From positions 62,001 through 126,000 of the forward strand of contig NZ_BAPV01000043.1 of NCBI RefSeq assembly GCF_025995175.1: 64,000 bases of DNA, in the 5' to 3' direction. Positions within the stretch are counted from its first letter, which is position 1. The number at the start of each line of letters is the position of its first letter. Under the pieces are notes generated by a model. That model searched no databases, was not told the origin of the DNA, and was given only the letters and a program-made list of their open reading frames with translations. This DNA comes from Asaia krungthepensis NRIC 0535 (GTDB taxonomy: Bacteria; Pseudomonadota; Alphaproteobacteria; Acetobacterales; Acetobacteraceae). Of the stretch, positions 25,385 to 34,753 are shown piece by piece. The position numbers and the translations under genes were made by a program.

Positions 25385-26992
25385 ATGGCTACTTCTGTCT
25401 TTTCGAAACGTCAACGACTGGATGGCTCGCTCGCTTCTCGCAATATCGCCGTAATCGGCGCTGGCCCGGGTGGGTTGGCCTCCGCCATGCTCCTGGCCCA
25501 TGCAGGGGCCAACGTAACCCTTTACGAGAAAGGGGATCGTGTCGGAGGCCGATCATCTGCCATTGAAATGGAAGGCTTCCGCTTCGATACGGGCCCAACC
25601 TTTTTCCTGTACCCGCAGATCATCCGTGAGATCTTCGACCGGTGCGGGTTCGATTTTGACGCGATGGTCAAACTAGACCGGCTCCAGCATCTCTACGATC
25701 TTGTTTTTGAAGGCGGGCCAAAGCTCGCGCTCACTACGGACCCCGAAGGTCTGGAGCGAGAGATAAGCAAAATTTCGCCGCGGGATGCCAAACAGGTCAG
25801 GCGCTTTCTGAACGACAACAAGGGCAAGTTCGAGCGTTTTATCGCTCCTTTGCAGAGGCCGTTCAATTCCGTTTTCGACCTTTTCAAGCCCGATATGCTA
25901 CGAGCGCTTCCCGTGCTGTCCCCATTTTCGTCCATAGACAAGGATCTGTCCCGCTACTTCGAAGATCCGCGTACGCGCCTAGCCTTCTCTTTCCAGAGCA
26001 AATATCTTGGCATGTCGCCCTATCGTTGCCCGTCGCTTTTCACGATCCTGAGCTTCATGGAGCATGAGTTCGGGATCTTCCACCCCAGGGGCGGTACCGA
26101 AGCCGTCATGAAGGCGATGGCGGAAGCCGCAACTTCGATGGGTGTGCGCATCAAGCTCAACACACCCGTTCAAGCCGTCTCCACGAAAGATGGAAAAGCC
26201 CAAGGGGTGGAGACATCGGAAGGTTTTGTACCTGTCGACGCAGTTGTGGTGAATGGCGACTTTGCGCGAACCATATCCAAGCTTCTCCCGAACAAATCCC
26301 GTGCCAAGTGGAATGACGAGACGATCGCAACCAAAAAATTCTCATGCTCGACATTCATGATGTATCTGGGCCTCAGAGGAACGATGCCCGAAAAAGCGCA
26401 TCACACGATTTTTCTTTCCAGCGACTACGAGAACAACTTTGCCGAGATCGAGGACGGCAAACAGCTTTCCTCCCGTGCCTCACTTTATATCCAGAATGCC
26501 TGCGTGACCGATCCCGGACAGGCGCCTGAAGGGTGCACCGCCCTTTACGTGTTGATGCCGGTCGGCAATCTGCGTGCTGACGGACTCGAATGGGATGATA
26601 CAGCCACTGCGATGGCGAGACAGATCGTTTTTCAGCGTCTCCGCGATGCCGGGTTCGGCGATATCGAAGAGCGCATTATGGTCGAGAAGACCATTACCCC
26701 GCTTCAATGGCAGGAAGAGCATGATGTTCATCGAGGGGCAGTCTTCAATCTAGCCCACTCCCTGGGGCAGATGCTCCACCGTCGCCCTCATAACCGCTTT
26801 GAAGATGTCGACGGCGTCTACCTTGCGGGCGGTGGCACTCATCCCGGTAGCGGCCTCCCTGTCATCTTCGAAGGAGCCCGGATCAGCACAGACATGTTGA
26901 TCGCCGACCTGGCGCGGGCCCCGGCAGCCCAGCCTGACCTCCATCCCCCAAGCCTCACGCTTATCCCCGAGTGCACGAGCAGCCGCGCCTGA
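25385..26992 (+). CDS. CrtI/CrtN-family carotenoid desaturase
   Basis: A 535-residue FAD-dependent desaturase. The dinucleotide motif IAVIGAGPGGLASAMLLAHAG is at about residues 20-41 and GGRSSAIEMEGFRFDTGPTFF follows. The C-terminal signature YLAGGGTHPGSGLPVIFEGARIS is near 480. The family covers phytoene desaturase (C40) and dehydrosqualene desaturase (C30). No crtB/crtE or squalene synthase gene is in the window, so the chain length is open. The clustering with an acyltransferase, glycosyltransferase and aldehyde dehydrogenase favours a C30 CrtN-like function. It is the first gene of a tight operon running to 30843. Confidence 0.88.
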   Translation: MATSVFSKRQRLDGSLASRNIAVIGAGPGGLASAMLLAHAGANVTLYEKGDRVGGRSSAIEMEGFRFDTGPTFFLYPQIIREIFDRCGFDFDAMVKLDRLQHLYDLVFEGGPKLALTTDPEGLEREISKISPRDAKQVRRFLNDNKGKFERFIAPLQRPFNSVFDLFKPDMLRALPVLSPFSSIDKDLSRYFEDPRTRLAFSFQSKYLGMSPYRCPSLFTILSFMEHEFGIFHPRGGTEAVMKAMAEAATSMGVRIKLNTPVQAVSTKDGKAQGVETSEGFVPVDAVVVNGDFARTISKLLPNKSRAKWNDETIATKKFSCSTFMMYLGLRGTMPEKAHHTIFLSSDYENNFAEIEDGKQLSSRASLYIQNACVTDPGQAPEGCTALYVLMPVGNLRADGLEWDDTATAMARQIVFQRLRDAGFGDIEERIMVEKTITPLQWQEEHDVHRGAVFNLAHSLGQMLHRRPHNRFEDVDGVYLAGGGTHPGSGLPVIFEGARISTDMLIADLARAPAAQPDLHPPSLTLIPECTSSRA

Positions 26993-27009
26993 TCCGGAGA
27001 AGAACAGAT

Positions 27010-28572
27010 ATGCTTTCACATACTGAGCGTGCCCCTGTCGTCATCATTGGCGCCGGGCTCGGCGGCTTGGCTGCGGCCTGCGTGCTGAGCGCGCGCGGAC
27101 ACCGGGTCGTGGTTTGCGAGGCCAATGAGTGGACAGGAGGCAAGGCTGCCGAGCTGAACCAGGATGGGTTCCGCTTCGATATGGGGCCGACCATCCTCAC
27201 CCTCCCCTCCGTCTTGCGGAGAATCATCGGTGAAACCGGGCACCGTCTTGAAGACAGGCTCGATCTGCGCCGCCTGGATCCGCAATGGCGATGCTTCTTC
27301 GACAACGCGGCGCCGATCGACCTCGTCGAGGATGTGGCTGTGATGGCGTCGAAACTCGAAACGCTTCATCCGGGCGACGGCAAGGGGTACGAGGATCTTC
27401 TGGCCGTGAGCGAGCGTCTGCATGACATTTCGCGACGCTTCGTTTTCTGGAAATCGGTCGGTGGTCTTCGCGATACCATGGATCTGGGTGAGACGTTCAA
27501 CCCGGCCACGATGCGCGATGTCCTGGCTCTGAGGATGCATTCCACGCTGGGGAGGGAAATACGCAAGCGCATTGGCAATACTCAGGCGGTCCAGATTTTC
27601 GACCATTTCACCCAATATGTCGGCTCCAACCCGCTGGAAGCCCCGGCGGTGCTCACGGGTATCGCCCATATGCAGGTCGATGAGGGTATATGGTACCCGA
27701 TTGGCGGCACCCGCGCCGTCCCGGTAGCCCTCCGCAAGCTCGCCGAGGAAAGAGGCGTGGTGTTCCGCACCGGATGCCGCATCCGGCGTATCGTTCACGA
27801 TGCTACGCACGTCTCAGGTGTAGAGACCGAGGATGGCGAGATAATCACGGCCTCGGCGGTAGTTTCCAACATGGATACAGTAAGAACCATGCAGGAACTC
27901 ATTGATCGAAAGCGCGCGCCCCGGGCATTCCGCCAATTCAGACGACAGTGGAAATCGCGCGAACCGGCTTGCTCCGGGGTCGTGCTCTATCTCGGCCTGA
28001 ACAAGGCCTATGACCATCTGGCCCATCACAACTTCGTATTCTCTCGCAATGCCGAGGAGGAGTTCGAGGCGATCTATCACCAGGGTCGCCCAGCGCCTGA
28101 CCCCACCTGTTATCTGGCGGCCCCGGCACGCACAGAGCCGGAAACCGCGCCGGAAGGGGGAGAAGCACTCTATGTTCTGGTCCATACACCCTATCTACGC
28201 CCCGGACAGAACTGGGCGGAGATGTTCCCCGGTTACCGCAAGGTCATTCTGGACAAGTTGAAGAACGCGGGGGGTATGCCGGATATCGAAGAGCGCATCG
28301 TGTCAGAACACCATCTGACGCCCATCGACATCCATCAACGGTACTCCCCTCAGGCTGGAGCCATTTACGGGCTTGCGAGCCATGGGCGTCTCTCAGGGGG
28401 TTTCAAGCCGGCCAATCGCTCAGCGGAACTCAAAGGTCTCTATATGGCTGGGGGCAGCGCGCATCCGGGCCCCGGTATGCCCATGGCCCTGATGTCGGGA
28501 TGGATCGCCGCGGATTGCCTGGACCGCGATATAGCCGCCCCTGTGTCGGCCAGACTTGACCGTGCAGGCTGA
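27010..28572 (+). CDS. CrtI/CrtP-family carotenoid desaturase or oxidase
   Basis: A 520-residue FAD protein from ATG 27010, which has a GGAGAAGAA ribosome site; an in-frame start at 26971 overlaps the previous gene and lacks one. The FAD motif VVIIGAGLGGLAAACVLSARG is at about 10-30, then GGKAAELNQDGFRFDMGPTILTLP. It ends with YMAGGSAHPGPGMPMALMSGWIAAD. It is about 30% the same as its neighbour by eye, so it is probably the second, functionally distinct enzyme (for example a CrtNb/CrtP terminal methyl oxidase) and not a redundant copy. Which of the two desaturates is not visible. Confidence 0.85.
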   Translation: MLSHTERAPVVIIGAGLGGLAAACVLSARGHRVVVCEANEWTGGKAAELNQDGFRFDMGPTILTLPSVLRRIIGETGHRLEDRLDLRRLDPQWRCFFDNAAPIDLVEDVAVMASKLETLHPGDGKGYEDLLAVSERLHDISRRFVFWKSVGGLRDTMDLGETFNPATMRDVLALRMHSTLGREIRKRIGNTQAVQIFDHFTQYVGSNPLEAPAVLTGIAHMQVDEGIWYPIGGTRAVPVALRKLAEERGVVFRTGCRIRRIVHDATHVSGVETEDGEIITASAVVSNMDTVRTMQELIDRKRAPRAFRQFRRQWKSREPACSGVVLYLGLNKAYDHLAHHNFVFSRNAEEEFEAIYHQGRPAPDPTCYLAAPARTEPETAPEGGEALYVLVHTPYLRPGQNWAEMFPGYRKVILDKLKNAGGMPDIEERIVSEHHLTPIDIHQRYSPQAGAIYGLASHGRLSGGFKPANRSAELKGLYMAGGSAHPGPGMPMALMSGWIAADCLDRDIAAPVSARLDRAG

Positions 28573-29341
28573 CCGGGAGCGGTTTGGCGGTCGCTCGCCA
28601 TTTCTCGCCTACTGGGTCAGCCGGGCGCTGACGATGCGCGCCGCACGGCATTTTTCGTCCATCCGGTGGTCAGGGGAGCGCCCCTCCCCGCACCCGGGAC
28701 AGGGAGTGATTTTCTATACCAACCATCCGTCATGGTGGGATCCCGCGCTTTTTGCTCTGATCCAGTCCCGATTTTTTCCTGATCGACCCGGCTTTGGCCC
28801 GATTGATGCCGCGGCTCTCGCAAGATATCCGTTGCTGGGCAAGGCTGGATTCCTGCCTGTCAATCCGCGCTCACTGTCATCGATCCGTGACATGATCAGG
28901 TCATGCCGCGCGATACTGTCTGCTGGTGGGATATTCTGGATCACGGCGCAGGGTGAGTTTACCGACACACGACGGCGTCCAGTCAGTCTTCGGCCAGGGA
29001 TTGCCCATCTCGCCCTTGATTCAGCCGACGCGATGATCGTCCCGGTAGCCCTTGATTACTGTTACGGTACGGAGGCACGCGCGGAAGCCTTCATCCGGTT
29101 TGGCAAACCGCTCAGTCGCGCCGAACTTGGGGCCACACGTCCGGAAGTTCACCATCGTCTCGAGACAGAGCTTGAAGCGACGCTCGAGGCGTTGAGCCAT
29201 GACGTCGCACATAGACGATTGGATCAGTTCAAAACTCTGGCCAAAGGGCGCGCGGGTATGGGGGGGCTCTACGCCGTTCTGCAAAGAATAGTCGCCATGA
29301 TGAAGGGGCAGGAATATGAGCCACGTCACGCCCGTCGCTGA
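28562..29341 (+). CDS. PlsC-type lysophospholipid acyltransferase family protein
   Basis: About 259 residues. The acyltransferase motif HPSWWD (H-x4-D) is near residue 57, followed by the PVNPRSLSS and ITAQGEFTD (E-G-type) blocks used for acyl-acceptor binding. The start is uncertain: GTG 28562 or TTG 28556, both overlapping the end of the preceding gene. In this cluster it could esterify a glycosylated carotenoid with a fatty acid, as in staphyloxanthin-like pigments, although the S. aureus CrtO is unrelated in sequence. It overlaps the glycosyltransferase gene by 26 bases. Confidence 0.85.
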   Translation: MQADRERFGGRSPFLAYWVSRALTMRAARHFSSIRWSGERPSPHPGQGVIFYTNHPSWWDPALFALIQSRFFPDRPGFGPIDAAALARYPLLGKAGFLPVNPRSLSSIRDMIRSCRAILSAGGIFWITAQGEFTDTRRRPVSLRPGIAHLALDSADAMIVPVALDYCYGTEARAEAFIRFGKPLSRAELGATRPEVHHRLETELEATLEALSHDVAHRRLDQFKTLAKGRAGMGGLYAVLQRIVAMMKGQEYEPRHARR

Positions 29342-30428
29342 TAAGCGGGGCATGCGTCACCGGGAATACGCTGTATTCGGCCTTTCCATGCTCCCCTTCG
29401 CCATAGCGGTGCTCAATCTGCGTGCCATCGGCCGCGCGCCGGCTGCGCTTGGACGCGCCACGCAGAGTGTCTCTGTCCTGATCCCTGCGCGTAATGAGGG
29501 CGCGCAGATCACGGAGGCGCTGAATGCCGTTTTGGCAAATGGCCGAGCCGTGAAGGAGGTCATTGTTCTCGATGACAAGTCGAGCGATGACACGGCAGAG
29601 CGTGTGCGTGCTTTCCCCGACCCACGTGTGACGCTGGTTGAGGGAAGCGACCTCCCTCAGGGCTGGTGCGGCAAGAACCATGCCTGCGCGCAGCTGGCGG
29701 CGGTAGCATCCTCCCCGTGGATGCTGTTTATCGATGCCGATGTTCGCTTGGCCGCTGATGCTGTCTCCCGCCTCCTCGGCGCTTCGCCGGGGGCCGACTT
29801 CATCAGTGGCGTGCCGCGCCAGGAAACCCGCTCCTTTTTCGAGTGGCTCCTCCTCCCATTTATCGACGTGCTTCTATTTGGCTACCTGCCTCTTGCTCTC
29901 GATAAGGGGCGGGCAAGCGCCCTTGCCGCGGCATGCGGGCAATTGGTCTTCGTCCGGCGTGACGCTTATCAGGCGGTAGGTGGACACGGCGCTGTTCACG
30001 ACAGACTGCATGATGGTCTTGCCCTCTCGCGCGCCATGCGCAAGCGCGGCTTTGCGACCAGACTTGTCGACGCCACCGATCTGGCAAGCTGCCGCATGTA
30101 TCGCAATGGCGGCGAAGTCTATGCGGGCCTCATCAAGAACGCAACCGAGGGGCTTGCCGGACCTGTTGCGCTCCCGATCTGGACATTGTTGCTCGCTGGG
30201 GGGCACATTCTCCCGTTTCTGATGCGTGCCTCGCCTCTGGTTTGGGCGTCGCGCGCGGCCAGTATCGGTTTGCGGGGTCTCGTCGCTGCCCGCTGTCATC
30301 AGGGTTGGCGCACCGTCGCACTCAGCCCGCTCGGCACGTTTCTTCTTCTCTTTATCCAGTTTCATGCCCGCTTCAGGCATTTGCTGGGTCGTCCCGTCAC
30401 GTGGAAAGGTCGCCACTATGAAACCTGA
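29316..30428 (+). CDS. Family 2 glycosyltransferase (CrtQ/HpnB-like)
   Basis: A 370-residue membrane-attached GT2 enzyme. VSVLIPARNEGAQI starts the GT-A domain at about residue 52. FIDADVR near 138 is the DxD metal motif, and a Q-x-x-F/R-R-x-x-Y segment lies in GQLVFVRRDAYQAVGG (about 208). Hydrophobic stretches lie at the N-terminus and at about 285-350. It matches glycosyltransferases of hopanoid (HpnB) and carotenoid (CrtQ) clusters. Here it probably adds a sugar to the pigment acid. Its 3' end overlaps the DUF2141 gene by 11 bases. Confidence 0.88.
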   Translation: MSHVTPVADKRGMRHREYAVFGLSMLPFAIAVLNLRAIGRAPAALGRATQSVSVLIPARNEGAQITEALNAVLANGRAVKEVIVLDDKSSDDTAERVRAFPDPRVTLVEGSDLPQGWCGKNHACAQLAAVASSPWMLFIDADVRLAADAVSRLLGASPGADFISGVPRQETRSFFEWLLLPFIDVLLFGYLPLALDKGRASALAAACGQLVFVRRDAYQAVGGHGAVHDRLHDGLALSRAMRKRGFATRLVDATDLASCRMYRNGGEVYAGLIKNATEGLAGPVALPIWTLLLAGGHILPFLMRASPLVWASRAASIGLRGLVAARCHQGWRTVALSPLGTFLLLFIQFHARFRHLLGRPVTWKGRHYET

Positions 30429-30843
30429 ACTGCCATTGCTCGTGGCGCTACTGCTCCCTCTGACACCGGCGGCGGCGATTGCAGGTCCTGTCCAAGCGGT
30501 GATCGAGAATGTGCCGGATGACACCGGCACGATACGCGTCGCGATCTGCCACGAGGATGAGTTTCTCAAGCCAAGCTGCGCGTTTCATGGCGAGATCCGC
30601 TCCACATCCCCCCGGGTCACGGTCAGCTTCCCCGATATTCCCGAAGGAACCTATGCCGTTCAGGCTTTTCAGGACCGCAATGCGAACGCGAAGCTCGACC
30701 GTTCCTTCATCGGCATCCCGAAAGAACCGATCGGGTTCTCTCGCAATCCAACAGTCCGCTTTGGACCGCCAAGCTTCGAAGAGTGCGCTGTGCATCTGAC
30801 CGCTGCGGGCGGGACAATTGGCGTCACGCTGATCACGCGCTGA
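30418..30843 (+). CDS. Secreted DUF2141 protein
   Basis: A 141-residue protein with a signal peptide (MKPELPLLVALLLPLTPAAA, cleavage near AIA-G) and the beta-sandwich DUF2141 domain: VIENVPDDTGTIRVAICHEDEF, then VSFPDIPEGTYAVQAFQDRNANAKLDRS, with the acidic DxNxNxKLD loop that resembles a calcium site. It ends the crt operon, coupled to the glycosyltransferase gene. The family often accompanies carotenoid genes in proteobacteria, but its job is unknown. Confidence 0.85.
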   Translation: MKPELPLLVALLLPLTPAAAIAGPVQAVIENVPDDTGTIRVAICHEDEFLKPSCAFHGEIRSTSPRVTVSFPDIPEGTYAVQAFQDRNANAKLDRSFIGIPKEPIGFSRNPTVRFGPPSFEECAVHLTAAGGTIGVTLITR

Positions 30844-31303
30844 TTGAATCGGTCGTATCGCTCGAAGGGAAGGTAAGGGAAGAATCACGGGGTTCACCAG
30901 CTCGACCCCCTTACGATAAGCCTGGAGGTATGGGCCGCTATAATTTGTCCACCCGGTTCGAGGCATCCGTTATGAGGTAACGGGACGCCCTTCTTTCGGC
31001 TCAGGGCTCAAGGCGCTCGGTCCGACGTGGATGTCTAGGCAATCTACGCGTCCTGCGGCGATAATCAGTTCTCTCGCTCGGATTGTTTCAGGCCAAAAAA
31101 GAAATTGAGACTGATTGCTCCGCATTCACAGATCAACGTCGAAGAGAAAGGCGGGGGAATCAGTAAGATAGCCGTTCCCCCTCTCGCAGTGGCGACGTAT
31201 CGCCACAATGCAGAGGAATCCTGACCCCGGACATGGAGCAGAAGCAGTGAGCGAAAGATACTCCAAGGGAGACTTATCCCCGGCGAAACAACTGCGGGTC
31301 GTT
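30844..31303. other. Intergenic region without recognisable gene
   Basis: No supported gene is seen. A TATAAT hexamer at 30939-30944 has no convincing -35, and the short open frames have neither ribosome sites nor recognisable products. Confidence 0.5.
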
Positions 31304-31335
31304 TTCCCTCTCCTGCCGTGATGCAGGAGAGGGAA
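31304..31335. terminator. 13-bp perfect hairpin downstream of TonB receptor gene
   Basis: TTCCCTCTCCTGC pairs perfectly with GCAGGAGAGGGAA around a 6-base loop, 9 bases beyond the stop of the minus-strand TonB receptor. No T-run is present on the minus strand, but the stem strength fits transcription end or mRNA stabilisation. Confidence 0.65.
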
Positions 31336-31343
31336 GCGTGCAA

Positions 31344-34271
31344 TCAGAACGAGCGATTGACCTGCATGAACACGTAACGGCCGATCATTGCGCTGGAATA
31401 GATGGCATTGGCCGTGTTTGTCGCGGTGTCGAACACGAAAGGCGGCCTCTTGTCGAGGATGTTGTTCACACCAGCCTCGAAGTTCCACTTGTTCCAACGG
31501 TAATTCACCGTCACGTCATGGGTGAAGATGCCCGGCGTGCGCCATTGCCCTGCGGTCTGGCGTGTCAGATCCTCAGACATGTCGTTCCACACCATACCGC
31601 CCGTGTAGTGCAGCATATAGGTGAAGGCGAACGCGTTATGCTGCCACGTCGCGGTGGTGTAATTCGACACGCGAGGAATGCCGTTGGGCATGCCGACCGC
31701 CGATGAGCCCTGGAAGAACAGGCGACCAGCGTAATTGTACCAGCTTCCGCCCGGCTCGTTCTGCTGCAGATAGGAAACGATCTGCTGCAGGTTGTTGCTC
31801 AGCGTGATCGAGTTCTCACGATTGATGCGGATACGATAATCCAGATCGAAATCGATGCCCGATGTCTTCAGCCCGCCGAGATTGTCATAGAGCGTGCTGA
31901 CATAGTTGATCTGCTGGTTCGACGAACGCGTGATGTCGGAGCAGTATTGCGGCGCTGAACCCGTATAGCAGGAATCGAGCACGTATTGTGCCGAAACCGC
32001 GCTGATGGCGTTCTTGATCGTGTAGTGCCAGTACTCCACAGAGGCCGAAAGGTTCGGAATCCAGCGCGGAGTGATGACTGTGCCGACCGTATAGGTGCGA
32101 CCCGTTTCGGGACGCAGATTGCCGTTGCCGCCGCTGATGGCCGGAACCTGACCGGAATTGGCCACTTCGAATGTTGCAGGATTGATGCCCTGCTTCATGC
32201 AGTTGGCAATGACGGTCGGATTGCTGGCGCCGGAGCACGGATCATTCGCTGCGGCATAGCCAAGCGACTGACCCTGATAGAGTTCATACACATTAGGCTG
32301 ACGATAGGATGTACCGAGCGTTGCGCGGAAACGGATGTCGCGGATGGGCGCCCAGTTGATGCCCACTTTCCAGTTCTGTGTGTTGCCGAAGGTGTTGTAA
32401 TGCGACCAGCGGCCCTGCGCGTCGATTGTCAGATCCTTCGCCAGGAATGCATCGCGCAGCAGCGGCAGCTTGGCCTCACCATAAATCTCGGTCGCATTGA
32501 ACCCGCCGCCCGTGTAGGACTGGGTGTTGCCGGTCGTGTCACCATTCACCGCGAGCGGATCGGGCGCGTAGCTGAGCTGTTCGCTGCGATGCTCAAGACC
32601 GAATGCCAGACCCAGATCGCCACCATGCTCATACGGCATGCGCACAACCTTGTCGTTGTTCACACGCAGATTGAAGTCACGGATCATGTATTGCGAATGA
32701 TCGTGCTGATTGAATTTGGCGTATGAAGCGCCCTGTTGCGACATGGGCGCAAACGGGTTCTGCAACGAGCATCCCGCTGCGGCCTGGCAGACAGTCGGAT
32801 CATAGGTGACGGCGCTGGACGCATCGGTCGGGTCAAGCTGGCGAATGCCGTATTCCTGAAGGATATGACGGTAATTGCCCATATTGTTGGTATCGTAACG
32901 CGCCTGGCTCACGCCATAACCCATTGACGCGTCATAATACCAGTTATGGGTAATCAGGCCGTTCATGCCGCCCGTGATCTGCAGGTTATCCGTCGCATAT
33001 TCCTGACGGCGATCACCGAGATCCGTGTAGCGCTTCTGGACGACCGTATCGACGCCGAACGGGTTGTAAGGCGCATTGGCCGGCAAAGTCAGCGGGTTGG
33101 AAAGCTGCGAGGGGTAAATCGAGCCAGCCACCGGCGAAGGCGCCAGCGAAGCCGCTGCCGTCTTGTGGGCGTATCGAACATTTGCATAGAGATTGAAATG
33201 CTCATTGAACTTGTAATGGGCATCGCCGGACAGCACCGAGTTCTGCACGTAATTCGTGAGGCTCTGGTTATTGCCGTAATTATAGCGATTTGCTGCCGTA
33301 TAGCGCGAGAACGTGCTGCCATCGCCATTCGAGATCAGTCCGGCGCCCGGACCGCTGAGGACGCGCGTATTCGAGGTATAGCCTGAGCCGTAGATGGGCG
33401 GCACACCAGGGTCGTTTGAGGCCTGAACCAGACGCGACCAGTCGCGGTCACGCTGCATCACGGGGCCCTGCGTCAGGTACTGCCCGGCCAGAGTGATGTT
33501 GCCCTTGTCATGGTCGAAATTCCAGCCCTTGAAGCCGGAGATCAGACCTGTGCGGGAGTCCCCCTGATCGGTGATGCCGCCACGGATGGTCATGCCCCCT
33601 GTGGTCAGGTCATGGCGCAGCTTGATGTTGACCACACCCGAAACAGCATCGGCGCCGTACAGCTCGGAACCACCGTCCTTGAGGATTTCAACACTTGCAA
33701 TCTGCTCGATGGGGATCGTGTTCAGATCGACGCAGGCGGCGCCGGGGTCCTGCGCCACGCGCTTGCCATCGATCAGGACAAGGACACGCTTCGAGCTGAG
33801 ATTGCGGATATCCGTGCAGGAAACGCCGCCAAAGCCATTGGTCTGGGTGTTGGAAGCGCCCGAGTTGCCGATTGATGGCAGACGCTGCAGGTAATCGCCC
33901 AGCGTGGTTGCGGCGGTCTGCTGGATCTGCTTGGCCGTGACGATCTGGACCGGGTTTGCGTTCTGGTTGTTCGAGCTGCGCAGCATCGACCCCGTCACGA
34001 CAATGCTCTCGCTTCCCCCTTCACTCACCCCGCTGGTCAACACGCGGGCGCGCGCGGCAGGCTTCGCGGCGGGCGCTGCCGTCGGGACTGCGGCGCGGCT
34101 GCCATCGGCCGCAACGTTCTGTTGACGTACCGGCATCGGCTTGGCCGCAGTGCTTTTATGACTGGCATGCTTGTGAACCTGCGTTGCAGCCATCGCAGCC
34201 GGAACCCCGCACCAGGACGAGGTCAGGACGGTGGCACCGAGAATCCTGGCAAGGATCGAATGGCACTTCAT
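31344..34271 (-). CDS. TonB-dependent outer-membrane receptor
   Basis: About 975 residues. Signal peptide, then a low-complexity Ala/Pro/Lys/His linker (30-85), a TonB-box-like ESIVVTGS (about 90), and a plug domain with LGDYLQRLPSIGN and VLVLIDGKRVAQDPGAACVDLNTIPIEQIASVEILKDGGSELYGADAVSGVVNI. The rest is a 22-strand barrel rich in Asn, Tyr and Gly ending in an aromatic F. ATG 34271 is used because the alternative GTG four codons earlier has no better ribosome site. The ligand is unknown: several plug cysteines and a Cys-rich loop pair (DPCSGASNP, DSCYTGSAPQYC) give no clear clue. Confidence 0.9.
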   Translation of the reverse strand: MKCHSILARILGATVLTSSWCGVPAAMAATQVHKHASHKSTAAKPMPVRQQNVAADGSRAAVPTAAPAAKPAARARVLTSGVSEGGSESIVVTGSMLRSSNNQNANPVQIVTAKQIQQTAATTLGDYLQRLPSIGNSGASNTQTNGFGGVSCTDIRNLSSKRVLVLIDGKRVAQDPGAACVDLNTIPIEQIASVEILKDGGSELYGADAVSGVVNIKLRHDLTTGGMTIRGGITDQGDSRTGLISGFKGWNFDHDKGNITLAGQYLTQGPVMQRDRDWSRLVQASNDPGVPPIYGSGYTSNTRVLSGPGAGLISNGDGSTFSRYTAANRYNYGNNQSLTNYVQNSVLSGDAHYKFNEHFNLYANVRYAHKTAAASLAPSPVAGSIYPSQLSNPLTLPANAPYNPFGVDTVVQKRYTDLGDRRQEYATDNLQITGGMNGLITHNWYYDASMGYGVSQARYDTNNMGNYRHILQEYGIRQLDPTDASSAVTYDPTVCQAAAGCSLQNPFAPMSQQGASYAKFNQHDHSQYMIRDFNLRVNNDKVVRMPYEHGGDLGLAFGLEHRSEQLSYAPDPLAVNGDTTGNTQSYTGGGFNATEIYGEAKLPLLRDAFLAKDLTIDAQGRWSHYNTFGNTQNWKVGINWAPIRDIRFRATLGTSYRQPNVYELYQGQSLGYAAANDPCSGASNPTVIANCMKQGINPATFEVANSGQVPAISGGNGNLRPETGRTYTVGTVITPRWIPNLSASVEYWHYTIKNAISAVSAQYVLDSCYTGSAPQYCSDITRSSNQQINYVSTLYDNLGGLKTSGIDFDLDYRIRINRENSITLSNNLQQIVSYLQQNEPGGSWYNYAGRLFFQGSSAVGMPNGIPRVSNYTTATWQHNAFAFTYMLHYTGGMVWNDMSEDLTRQTAGQWRTPGIFTHDVTVNYRWNKWNFEAGVNNILDKRPPFVFDTATNTANAIYSSAMIGRYVFMQVNRSF

Positions 34272-34283
34272 GAAGCGGATCAC

Positions 34284-34456
34284 CCAAAAGTAAGCAAGAG
34301 AGACACAATGTTTCGGTTCTGTGTCGTTGCAGAACTAGCAGGCTACGCGCAAGCACCTTTGATTACAGATCGGTTGGAATGAGTCATATTGCGGACGTTA
34401 TGTTGTCTTCCTGCAACATTCCTTAACATCGCCCTAACACAGACTCACACAGAGCC
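34284..34456. promoter_or_regulatory. Promoter region of the TonB receptor, no gene
   Basis: AT-rich stretch upstream of the minus-strand receptor. No gene is seen between 34284 and 34753 apart from a weak 47-codon frame discussed in the findings. No specific operator is recognised here. Confidence 0.4.
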
Positions 34457-34470
34457 AGGATATATATCCT
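34457..34470. promoter_or_regulatory. 14-base perfect palindrome
   Basis: AGGATATATATCCT is a perfect inverted repeat in the AT-rich gap between the TonB receptor promoter and the 3' end of copA, about 190 bases upstream of the receptor start. Possible regulator site. Confidence 0.3.
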
Positions 34471-34753
34471 CCGCGCGATATTTTATGATTTTATATGCTG
34501 ATTAGGAACGTATTTAGGTAATATTATTACATAGCCAGTGGTCACCTGCCTTTCCGCTCGCGACACCCACACGCGCAAGGAGCTGTACTGGAGGGCACAT
34601 GTCCAGTTTTGATCGCACGGCGCACATTCGCGGGCTTACGCATCCAGAGCATTGGACAGTGCCTATCGTTGAATTCGAGCATCATGATACGCAGGATACG
34701 AATGTCCCAGCCCGGAAGACGCCTGTCGCGCCATAGCCCGGCGGGACGTGCGA

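Noticed and set aside
30940-30990. tRNA T-loop-like GGTTCGAGG
   Set aside because: No cloverleaf can be drawn around it.
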